From: CAVPLU01 sp964601325 | GTDB taxonomy: Archaea; Thermoproteota; Bathyarchaeia; 40CM-2-53-6 | NCBI GenBank assembly: GCA_964601325.1 | Contig: CAZRNA010000018.1 | Span: 1-24,757, forward strand | DNA length: 24,757 nucleotides | Direction of reading: 5' to 3' | Shown: positions 14,140 through 20,461 of the stretch, piece by piece | Position numbering within the stretch: the first letter of the stretch is position 1 | Layout of the letters: each line of letters starts with the position of its first letter | Made by a program: the position numbers and the translations under genes | The notes under the pieces: model-generated | Told to the model about the DNA's origin: nothing | Seen by the model: the letters and a program-made list of their open reading frames with translations, nothing else | Database searches by the model: none

Positions 14140-15022
14140 GCGCCTAGACGAGGAACAGATGGCTGGTCTGATCGATCACACAGAGCTGAAGCCCCACGTT
14201 CTCAGAAAGAAGATCAGATCGCTGTGCGATGAGGCTGATGCTCACAGATTCGCGACTGTCTGCATCAACTCATGGTGGGTGCGCGAAGCATCCCAGTACT
14301 TGAAATCCAAATCGAGTCGTGTGGGCGTCGCATGCGTTGTAGGTTTTCCGCTTGGCCAAATGTCAACTGAGTCGAAGGCCTTTGAGACGTCAGACGCGAT
14401 CGCAAACGGCGCGACCGAGGTTGACATGGTGATCAATGTGGGCGCCATTCGAGACATGACGGTATCCTCGGGAGACGAAGGCCGACAGATGCGAACGCTC
14501 GTCAGAGACGACATCGGAGCGGTGGTGAAGAAGGCGGATGGAGCGCCAGTGAAAGTCATCCTTGAGACCGGATACCTCACGGACGAGGAAATTGTGCAAG
14601 CCTGTCGGATATCCGAGGAAGCAGGCGCAGCTTTTGTCAAGACCTCCACTGGATTTGGACCGATGGGAGCTTACCCCGCCCACTTGAAGCTGATGCGTGA
14701 CTGGGTCGGCGACAGACTTGGTGTGAAGGCAGCCGGGGGCGTGACCAACTTCCTAGAAGCAATCAGAAGCATATACGCCGCTGCGAACTCGCCGAGTCTT
14801 CTCCGGCCGGACAGATTCCGGATCGGCACTAGCAACGGAATCAACATAATCAACTCGTTGAACTGGGCGAGGTACGACGGTTCTTGGTTTGTAGAAGAAG
14901 TTCCGTGCAAGATCTGCCCGAGCAACTACGTTACCAAACAACCATTGGAAGTCCAAACCGTGTACGTGAAGAAGTGCAAGACTTGCCCTGACAACGCGTA
15001 CAGGAAATTCAAGGACTTCTAG
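14102..15022 (+). CDS. deoC: Deoxyribose-phosphate aldolase with C-terminal CxxC/CxxC extension
   Basis: A 306-residue class I aldolase that splits 2-deoxyribose 5-phosphate into glyceraldehyde 3-phosphate and acetaldehyde. The TIM-barrel core (about 20-255) has LIDHTELKP, VVGFPLG, the proton-relay Asp108 (EVDMVINVG), the Schiff-base Lys180 (FVKTSTGFG) and Lys209 (GVKAAGGV), followed by the phosphate-binding RIGTSNG. The core ends near residue 255; a further 50 residues carry two CxxC pairs (Cys269/272 and Cys292/295), probably a zinc ribbon, which common DeoC proteins of 210-260 residues lack. The TTG at 14102 is supported by GGAGA about six bases upstream. The next gene, an AOR, begins 17 bases after the stop, linking acetaldehyde production to its oxidation. 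Confidence 0.93.
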   Translation: MRIPAQSLREVAERLDEEQMAGLIDHTELKPHVLRKKIRSLCDEADAHRFATVCINSWWVREASQYLKSKSSRVGVACVVGFPLGQMSTESKAFETSDAIANGATEVDMVINVGAIRDMTVSSGDEGRQMRTLVRDDIGAVVKKADGAPVKVILETGYLTDEEIVQACRISEEAGAAFVKTSTGFGPMGAYPAHLKLMRDWVGDRLGVKAAGGVTNFLEAIRSIYAAANSPSLLRPDRFRIGTSNGINIINSLNWARYDGSWFVEEVPCKICPSNYVTKQPLEVQTVYVKKCKTCPDNAYRKFKDF

Positions 15023-15039
15023 AGGAAGGCGATGGAATC

Positions 15040-16857
15040 TTGCATGGATGGATGGGAAGAATTCTCAGAATAGACCTCACTAAGAAGAAAATCTCATCAC
15101 AGCCTCTGACGAACGAACAAGCGGAGCTCTTCCTAGGCGGTCGAGGCCTAGGTGCCGAGATACTGTTTCGCGAACTCCCACGTGGAATCGACCCGCTCTC
15201 ACCAGAGAACAAGCTCATCTTTGCAACTGGCCCGCTGACCGGGAGCGGTGCGCCCACATCTGGCCGGTATTCAGTCACAACCAGATCCCCCCTCACTGGA
15301 ACGATCTTTGACTCCAACTCAGGCGGACATTTCGGAGTTCAGCTCAAACGCACCGGCTGGGATGCCGTGGTGCTCGACGGCAGAGCAGACAGACCAAGCT
15401 ACATATGGATCCATGATGACGCGACCGAGATTCGGAATGCCGATCACATTTGGGGGCTCGACACTCACGCAACAGAAGACACCGTCAAGTCCGAGACCCA
15501 CAAAGATGCCAAGGTAGCCTACATCGGACCAGCGGGCGAACGACAGGTTCTGATCAGTTCCATAATCAATGACAAACACAGGGCGGCCGGCAGAGGCGGC
15601 GTTGGAGCTGTCATGGGCTCAAAAAACCTCAAGGCAATCGCTGTCCTCGGAAACCGCGAACCAACGATGGCGAACAAAGAGGAATTCACTGTTGCAGCAC
15701 GGATGAGTCTCGAAGCGATTTCCAAGAATCCTGTTACGAAGGATTCGCTGCCGAATTACGGTACGGCAGTCCTCGTGAACATAATGAATGAGATCGGAGC
15801 GCTCCCGACATTCAACTTTCAGAGAGGATACTATGAAGACGCCGACGCAATTTCCGGAGAGACCATCAGAGAGCGATTGCTAGAGAAGCGAGTCGCATGC
15901 GATGCTTGTACAATTGCCTGCGGAAGGGCAACGAAAATTCCGGGAAGTGATAGACAGGGTGAGGGACCGGAATACGAGACGGTGTGGGCTTTCGGCGCCG
16001 CTTGTGGCGTGCGCGATCTAGAAGGCATTGCAGAAGCAAACTACCTCTGCAACGAGTATGGGCTCGACACGATCTCAACCGGCAGCACGATTGCATGTGC
16101 GATGGAACTCTCTGCCTCAGGTCATCTCTCAGGCGGTCCTAGGTTCGGGGACGCTGAGGCTATGGTGAATTGTGTCAGACTAATTGGTGAGCGATCAGGG
16201 ATTGGGAACGAGCTCGCTGAAGGCTCGCTTAGACTTGCCCGAAGACACGGACACCCAGAGTGCTCGATGAACGTCAAAGGGCTTGAGATGCCAGGATATG
16301 ATCCTCGAGGCATCCAGGGAATGGGATTAGCGTTCGCCACTTCGAACAGAGGAGCATGCCACCTTCGCGGATACATGATCTCCGCGGAAGTCTTAGGAAA
16401 CCCCTGCCTTGTCGACAGATTCAAGACAGACGGAAAAGCCAGCCTCACAATACTCCTCCAAGATATCTCAGCCGCAACGGACTCGATGGTTCTCTGTCGA
16501 TTCTCGCAGTTCGCTATGAATCCGGGCCACTACGCACACCTACTTCAGACTGCTACAGGCGTACCCTTCACAGCGATGGACCTGATCAGTATCGGCGAGA
16601 GAATCTACAACCTTGAACGCATCTTCAACGCGAGAGACGGCTTCAGTCGAAAGGACGATTCACTCCCAATGAGGCTCTTGGAGACACCGTTGCCGGAGGG
16701 GCATTCGAAGAACACAACCGTCGCGCTGGATCCCATGCTCGACGAGTACTACAGGCTCAGAGGATGGACAGCCGACGGTGTACCGACCACAAGTACTCTC
16801 TCAGAAGTTAAACTAGGACACGCATCGAAGCAGATCGCGGAGAACTATGAGATCTAG
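15040..16857 (+). CDS. aor: Tungsten-dependent aldehyde:ferredoxin oxidoreductase
   Basis: A 605-residue protein, the length of Pyrococcus furiosus AOR. It oxidises aldehydes to carboxylates and reduces ferredoxin, using a tungsten-bispyranopterin and a 4Fe-4S cluster. The N-terminal HGWMGRILRIDLT and GGRGLGAEILF, the cluster cysteines 287, 290, 294 (CDACTIAC) and 486 (VLCRFSQ), GEGPEYETVWAFGAACG with the conserved Glu313, NYLCNEYGLDTIS, and GACHLRGY with the expected active-site His441 are all in place at nearly the same numbers as in the Pyrococcus enzyme. The start is the TTG at 15040, after GAGGAAGG. The close link to deoC (17 bases) points to acetaldehyde as a natural substrate. It lies about 700 residues of coding DNA away from the other AOR-like paralogue's operon and is clearly a different subtype. 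Confidence 0.95.
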   Translation: MHGWMGRILRIDLTKKKISSQPLTNEQAELFLGGRGLGAEILFRELPRGIDPLSPENKLIFATGPLTGSGAPTSGRYSVTTRSPLTGTIFDSNSGGHFGVQLKRTGWDAVVLDGRADRPSYIWIHDDATEIRNADHIWGLDTHATEDTVKSETHKDAKVAYIGPAGERQVLISSIINDKHRAAGRGGVGAVMGSKNLKAIAVLGNREPTMANKEEFTVAARMSLEAISKNPVTKDSLPNYGTAVLVNIMNEIGALPTFNFQRGYYEDADAISGETIRERLLEKRVACDACTIACGRATKIPGSDRQGEGPEYETVWAFGAACGVRDLEGIAEANYLCNEYGLDTISTGSTIACAMELSASGHLSGGPRFGDAEAMVNCVRLIGERSGIGNELAEGSLRLARRHGHPECSMNVKGLEMPGYDPRGIQGMGLAFATSNRGACHLRGYMISAEVLGNPCLVDRFKTDGKASLTILLQDISAATDSMVLCRFSQFAMNPGHYAHLLQTATGVPFTAMDLISIGERIYNLERIFNARDGFSRKDDSLPMRLLETPLPEGHSKNTTVALDPMLDEYYRLRGWTADGVPTTSTLSEVKLGHASKQIAENYEI

Positions 16858-17377
16858 CTGCCTTCGGCGAGTTGACTGTGATGGCTGGACATGACTTGAG
16901 CAATCCCTTGACAAGTATCACAGGCGCAGCATATTATTTCAACACGAAGCTAGGTCCCAAGCTTGGGACTAGAGAGAAGGAGATGCTTGCTATCATCGAG
17001 AAGAGCATTGGATATTCAGACAAGATAGAGGTCGACGCGGAGAAGATGGGGCGAGTATTCCTCAACCTAATGCAGAACGCCTTCGACGCCATGCCTCAAG
17101 GAGGCACACGCACGATCGCAAACCAGAAATCGAACGGTAACCTTCAGATTAGCTTCGTGGACTCAGTCGTGGGCATGAAGAAAGAGATAGTGAAGAATCT
17201 TTGCAACCCACTGTTCACGACCAAGGCGAAGGGGATGGTGCTAGGTCTGTCGGCTGGAAAACGGTTCGTGGAAGGACACGAGAGCTTAGGCAGGGTCGAA
17301 AGTCAGCCAGGAGAGGCTCAGCCTTCACAGTAACGCTTCCAATCACGCCGAAGACTGAGGAGATGGAGAAGGGATGA
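16851..17377 (+). pseudogene. Decayed histidine kinase (truncated, internally deleted, frameshifted)
   Basis: Remains of a histidine kinase directly after the aor stop. The frame opens mid-domain: LAAFGELTVMAGHDLSNPLT is the phosphoacceptor H-box region (codon stretch from about 16854), with no sensor domain before it. After GYSDKI the sequence jumps straight to EVDAEKMGRVFLNLMQNAFDAMP, the N-box, so roughly 50 residues (second dimerisation helix and first strand of the ATPase domain) are missing. The G1 box reads DSVVGM in place of DxGxG, and the G2 box KGMVLGLSAG is altered. At about 17315 one base is missing: the annotated frame stops at 17333, whereas the -1 frame continues GSAFTVTLPITPKTEEMEKG and stops at 17375, overlapping the response regulator ATG. 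Almost certainly inactive as a kinase. Confidence 0.8.
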
Positions 17378-17829
17378 CGGATACAGAACGGGTGAGGATC
17401 CTCATCGTGGATGATGACGAGACGGTACGCAAATCCATCACAACTGTCCTAGAGGAGAAAGGATACCTTGCCGATACCGCTGAGAATGGACGAGCAGCAA
17501 TTGGAAAATCGGAGAAAGAGGTCTACAAGTTGGCCTTGATTGACATACGGCTCCCGGACATGGATGGCGTGCAACTATTGACCGCGTTGAAAGAAACCAC
17601 TCCCAAGATGGTCAAGATAATCATCACAGGCTATCCTTCGTTGCAGAACGCTGTAGAAGCCGTGAACAAAGGGGCAGACGGATACATAGTCAAACCGATC
17701 AAGATGGGTGAGCTTCTAACCATGATCAAGGAGCATCTGAAGAAACAGCAGGAAGCAGGAAAGTACACTGAACAGAAAGTCGTGGAGTTCATCGAAACGC
17801 GTGCCAAAGAACTAGAGAGTCGCCGATAG
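17374..17829 (+). CDS. Single-domain response regulator (CheY-like receiver)
   Basis: A 151-residue receiver protein without a DNA-binding output domain. The acidic pocket VDDDE (12-16), phosphoacceptor Asp57 in LALIDIRLPDMDG, Thr85 (IIITGY) and Lys107 (IVKPIK) are all present, so phosphorylation chemistry looks intact. After the receiver (about residue 122) there is a charged helical tail of about 30 residues (QQEAGKYTEQ, EFIETRAKELESRR) that might form a short coiled coil. The ATG overlaps the ancestral stop of the histidine kinase relic (ATGA), showing the two were once a coupled pair. With that kinase decayed, its phosphodonor must be another kinase, or the regulator is on its way out. 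Confidence 0.9.
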   Translation: MTDTERVRILIVDDDETVRKSITTVLEEKGYLADTAENGRAAIGKSEKEVYKLALIDIRLPDMDGVQLLTALKETTPKMVKIIITGYPSLQNAVEAVNKGADGYIVKPIKMGELLTMIKEHLKKQQEAGKYTEQKVVEFIETRAKELESRR

Positions 17830-17896
17830 TATCTTCCTAATTGTCAACGGTAAGCCTGATCTGTCTCGTTAGCTGAAGGTCTGACGAGGGCTCCGA

Positions 17897-18046
17897 TTGA
17901 CCAGAGACGTAGTATGCAACATGGAAGTAGAGGAAAGGACCGCGAAGTGGAGATCTGACTACAAGGCGAGGACCTACTACTTCTGTTCGCCCATATGCAA
18001 ACAGAAGTTTGACAGAAACCCTGAGAAGTTTGTCAAGCCCGCATAG
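17897..18046 (+). CDS. Small YHS-domain protein
   Basis: A 49-residue protein made only of a YHS domain. The reading is VVCNMEVEER at residues 5-14, then AKWRSDYKARTYYFCSPICK (16-35) and KFDRNPEKF (37-45), which follows the family pattern of a first Cys, a Tyr-rich strand, FCSxxCK and FDxNPEKY. Cys7, Cys30 and Cys34 are probable metal ligands; YHS domains occur in metal-handling proteins and copper-transport proteins. The TTG at 17897 is supported by GAGGG six bases upstream. It follows the response regulator by 67 bases on the same strand and ends 14 bases before the convergent racemase gene. Its partner or metal cannot be determined. Confidence 0.8.
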   Translation: MTRDVVCNMEVEERTAKWRSDYKARTYYFCSPICKQKFDRNPEKFVKPA

Positions 18047-18060
18047 GGTGTGCAGATCCG

Positions 18061-18747
18061 CTAGGCCCGCTTGGGCAGACGGCTCATGAAATCTGCCATG
18101 TACTGGACTCCTAGACGCGGACTCGACAAGACTGGCACATGCAACTCGCTAGGTTTCATCGTATCCAGAACTCTTGCCATCGAGGCTTGAGCCAGCACTA
18201 TCACGTCAGTCTTCGCATCGAGTTCACGCAAGGACTGACTGACTATGCGATCATGAGTCGATGTGTCTCCTCCAACAACAGCCTCAAACGCGCCTTCACA
18301 GAGCCTGGACGTGACCGTGTGCTTTTCCCCGGTTAGTGCAGCCTTTCGCTCGATCAGTTCGGTAGTGGGTTTGAGGGTTGTCGCAAGAGTTGCGGCGACG
18401 CCGATCCTCGCACCCGTCTGAACTGCTTTCTCAGCCATTGGTTCATCAACACGAATCACTGGGATCCCGATCATGGGACGAGCTGCCTCGACACACGGTC
18501 CCATCGAAGAACAGGTAACCAGCACGGCATCGGCGCCAGCCTCTTCGGCTCCCCGCAAATAGCTCGCGAGCCGCCTGTACGTAGCGGGACTGGGCGCGCC
18601 TTCTCGAATCGTATTCTTGAGCAGACTTTCGTCAACGATGTGGTATATCTCAACGTTCGGCATCAGTTCGGTGCACAGTTGCTGAAAGGTGGTTGTGAGT
18701 CCGGCCACCGTGTGCAGCAGCGCTAACTTCTTCTTAGTGATCGCCAT
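18061..18747 (-). CDS. Asp/Glu/hydantoin racemase-family protein with only one catalytic-type cysteine
   Basis: A 228-residue protein of the Asp/Glu racemase superfamily, with two similar alpha/beta lobes. The first active-site cysteine is in the VLVTCSSMGP loop (Cys79). The equivalent second-lobe loop reads VIVLAQASMARV (about 182-193), where racemases that use two cysteines have the second one; here it is missing. The N-terminus LALLHTVAGL and the GIPVIRVDEPMAEKAV and RIGVAATLATTL stretches fit the family. Members without the second cysteine act as isomerases, decarboxylases or unknown enzymes, so the reaction should not be called racemisation with certainty. The ATG at 18747 is the first in frame. 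It is divergent from the radical SAM gene. Confidence 0.8.
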   Translation of the reverse strand: MAITKKKLALLHTVAGLTTTFQQLCTELMPNVEIYHIVDESLLKNTIREGAPSPATYRRLASYLRGAEEAGADAVLVTCSSMGPCVEAARPMIGIPVIRVDEPMAEKAVQTGARIGVAATLATTLKPTTELIERKAALTGEKHTVTSRLCEGAFEAVVGGDTSTHDRIVSQSLRELDAKTDVIVLAQASMARVLDTMKPSELHVPVLSSPRLGVQYMADFMSRLPKRA

Positions 18748-18866
18748 GCCTCGTGCAATCCTCAGCTAGTCCCTCCAAGGTATCCTCCAATAATCGTTTC
18801 CGTGACAGTCAAATGCGAGTATGCTACAGGGCAATCTCTGCATGCATATGCTGGGGGAGGTTCACG

Positions 18867-19991
18867 GTGCACTTCTACGTGACGTTGACGAATAACTGCA
18901 ATATGAAGTGCAGGTACTGCTACGGGAAGGCCTGCGAAGATTTCGGCAGTGATTTCCGTGACCTCGCAATCGACTACTCCCTCCCCAGCTCGATAGCGTA
19001 TGATACAGAAACACTGCAGAAATTCATGAAAAGAGACCGAGACCCTGCAATCGTATTCTACGGCGGCGAACCGTTGCTTCAGATGGACAAGCTGAGAGAA
19101 ATCATGGATCAGCTGACGACCTGTAGATTCATGATTCAGACTAACGGGCTCTTGCTCAGCAAACTGGAACCCGAATATGTGAACAAGTTTGAAACAATCC
19201 TCGTCTCGGTCGATGGTGATGAAGTGTTGACGGACTACTATAGAGGAAGAGGAACCTATCGTAATGTTGCAGAGAACGTCCTTAGGATTCGCGAGAACGG
19301 TTTCAAAGGCGAGATAGTCGCGCGGATGACGGTCGGAGAGGAGACCGAGATCGACCGCCAAGTCCTCGGATTGATCCAAAGCAACGAATTGCCTGTATCG
19401 TCAGTTCACTGGCAACTTGACGCATTGTTTTGGCAGAACGATTTCCCAAAACGACGATTCGCAGAATGGGCCACAGGAAGTTACGATCCTCGATTGAGGA
19501 GACTCATTCGTGCTTGGGTCGAGCACATGGAGAAGAATGGAGAAGTCTTGAGACTCTACCCGTTGGTAGGGGTTATGCACTCGTTCCTGATGGGTGAATC
19601 AACCCGACTCCGCTGCGGCGCTGGGTGGATCATGTTCAACATTCAAACGGATGGAAACATAACCCCATGCCCAGTCATGGCAGGTATGAAAGACTTCTAC
19701 TTGGGAAACATCCGAGGAACTTCTCCCGGGAGCCTAAAAGATGCCGTGTCTGTGTCAGAACCCTGCACCGGATGCGAGATCTATCAAATCTGCGGAGGGC
19801 GGTGCCTCTACGCGAACGCCACCAAACTTTGGGGGGACGAAGGATTCAACCAAGTCTGTGGCACGGTCAGGAATATGATGAGCTCCTTGTATGATGCGCT
19901 CCCTCAAGTCAGAGCTCTAATCGCCAAGGGAAAGATCCGCATGGAGCAATTCGAGTATCCTCGATACAACAGCTGCGAAATAATCCCCTAG
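18867..19991 (+). CDS. Radical SAM/SPASM enzyme, AF1577-type, putative peptide-modifying
   Basis: A 374-residue radical SAM protein. The SAM-binding cluster motif is CNMKCRYC (Cys11, 15, 18) at the very N-terminus; FYGGEPLL (64-71), QTNGLLL (91-97) and LVSVDGDE (112-119) are the usual radical SAM strands. The C-terminal SPASM-type cysteines are 250, 268, 300, 303, 309, 313 and 331 (within TPCPVMAGMKDFYLGNI and PCTGCEIYQICGGRCLYAN), which would hold auxiliary 4Fe-4S clusters. The ending YNSCEIIP matches my memory of the archaeal family named after Archaeoglobus AF1577, annotated as peptide-modifying with unknown substrate. The GTG at 18867 is chosen because GGGGGAGG lies six bases upstream and the preceding residues are not conserved-looking. 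The next gene on this strand encodes a Tyr/Pro/Cys repeat protein, a candidate substrate. Confidence 0.9.
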   Translation: MHFYVTLTNNCNMKCRYCYGKACEDFGSDFRDLAIDYSLPSSIAYDTETLQKFMKRDRDPAIVFYGGEPLLQMDKLREIMDQLTTCRFMIQTNGLLLSKLEPEYVNKFETILVSVDGDEVLTDYYRGRGTYRNVAENVLRIRENGFKGEIVARMTVGEETEIDRQVLGLIQSNELPVSSVHWQLDALFWQNDFPKRRFAEWATGSYDPRLRRLIRAWVEHMEKNGEVLRLYPLVGVMHSFLMGESTRLRCGAGWIMFNIQTDGNITPCPVMAGMKDFYLGNIRGTSPGSLKDAVSVSEPCTGCEIYQICGGRCLYANATKLWGDEGFNQVCGTVRNMMSSLYDALPQVRALIAKGKIRMEQFEYPRYNSCEIIP

Positions 19992-20109
19992 CCGTTTACT
20001 AACCTGACTTTCCAGGACGACAATCACAATCAGTCAGGAGGATATTCCTCACCGAATCGACATGTACAATCTCCTGCGAAACCCAAAATTCTCCAAGGAG
20101 GAGTTTGTC

Positions 20110-20262
20110 ATGGTCAGTGGAATACGACACGCAAGGTTTATTCTGGGTGCTCCGGTTCTTGTCGCAAGTGAGTCAGAATGTCGTATTACTATGTCCCAAG
20201 ACCGCCGGTTCCATACACAGTCTACATGCCCCAGCTATGCTACACGGCTGAGCAACGTCTAG
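20110..20262 (+). CDS. Short ORF with strong ribosome binding site, overlapping the repeat protein start
   Basis: A 50-residue open frame whose ATG follows AAGGAGGAG by six bases, the best ribosome site between the radical SAM gene and the repeat gene. It begins MVSGIRHARFILGAPVLV and runs out of frame through the first 85 bases of the repeat protein gene before stopping. From residue 24 on, its composition looks like a shadow. It could be a translated leader, an upstream ORF controlling the repeat gene, the true N-terminus of the repeat protein joined by a missed one-base indel, or chance. Confidence 0.3.
   Translation: MVSGIRHARFILGAPVLVASESECRITMSQDRRFHTQSTCPSYATRLSNV
20135..20143 (+). 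promoter_or_regulatory. TATA-like box before the repeat protein gene
   Basis: GGTTTATTC lies about 35-43 bases before the ATG at 20178. With the usual archaeal spacing it would start a transcript near 20165, leaving a short leader with GTGAG. It would allow the repeat protein to be expressed separately from the radical SAM gene. Visual call only. Confidence 0.3.
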
Positions 20263-20450
20263 CCCCCCAGCCTCCCGAGGTCTTCTATCAGCCTCCGCCT
20301 CAGTACTATTGCTACCAGCCTCCTGCACAGATGTATACCTATCAGCCTCCGCCTCAGTACTACTGCTACCAGCCTCCGACTGAGTACTACTTCCAGCAGT
20401 TTCCTGCCCAGGCATATGCCTATCAGCGTCCGGCCGTTAGGGTCTGTTGA
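20178..20450 (+). CDS. Tyr/Pro/Gln/Cys nonapeptide-repeat protein, candidate radical SAM substrate
   Basis: A 90-residue protein of extreme composition: Tyr, Pro and Gln dominate, lysine is absent and acidic residues are few. Residues 1-36 are a less regular lead-in (MSYYYVPRPPVPYTVYMPQ, then a single Cys21). Residues 37-90 are six consecutive nine-residue units with consensus Y-Q-P-P-x-Q-Y-Y-C: two are identical (YQPPPQYYC at 37-45 and 55-63), two are close (46-54, 64-72) and two are eroded (73-81, 82-90), the last ending in the C-terminal Cys. There is no signal peptide or known domain. The ATG has a modest GTGAG ribosome site. It lies 186 bases downstream of the radical SAM/SPASM gene on the same strand, so it may be a modified peptide, but a structural or surface low-complexity protein is also possible. 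Confidence 0.7.
   Translation: MSYYYVPRPPVPYTVYMPQLCYTAEQRLAPQPPEVFYQPPPQYYCYQPPAQMYTYQPPPQYYCYQPPTEYYFQQFPAQAYAYQRPAVRVC
20286..20447 (+). repeat. Six in-frame 27-base tandem repeats (54-base higher-order duplication)
   Basis: The nonapeptide region is a run of six 27-base units. Units 1 and 3 differ by a single synonymous base (TAT versus TAC), while units 2 and 4 differ more, so a 54-base pair of units (20286-20339 and 20340-20393) was duplicated and then diverged. Units 5 and 6 are older and degenerate. The reading frame is kept throughout. Confidence 0.85.
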
Positions 20451-20461
20451 GGATTCTATCC

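Noticed and set aside
16872..17333. Annotating the kinase remnant as a short functional histidine kinase
   Set aside because: The missing dimerisation and ATPase segments, the altered G boxes and the one-base frameshift with a recoverable C-terminus all point to decay.
18762..19379. A 205-residue open frame on the minus strand opposite the radical SAM gene
   Set aside because: It is fully antisense to a clear radical SAM domain, has no domain or ribosome site, and its composition mirrors the sense codons.
20038..20050. Short dyad GAGGA-TAT-TCCTC after the radical SAM gene
   Set aside because: Five-base arms with a three-base loop and no T-run are too weak to call a terminator or operator.
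20286..20447. Tandem repeats considered as a CRISPR array or regulatory iterons
   Set aside because: Units are directly adjacent without spacers, are in multiples of three bases and keep an open frame, so they are protein-coding repeats.
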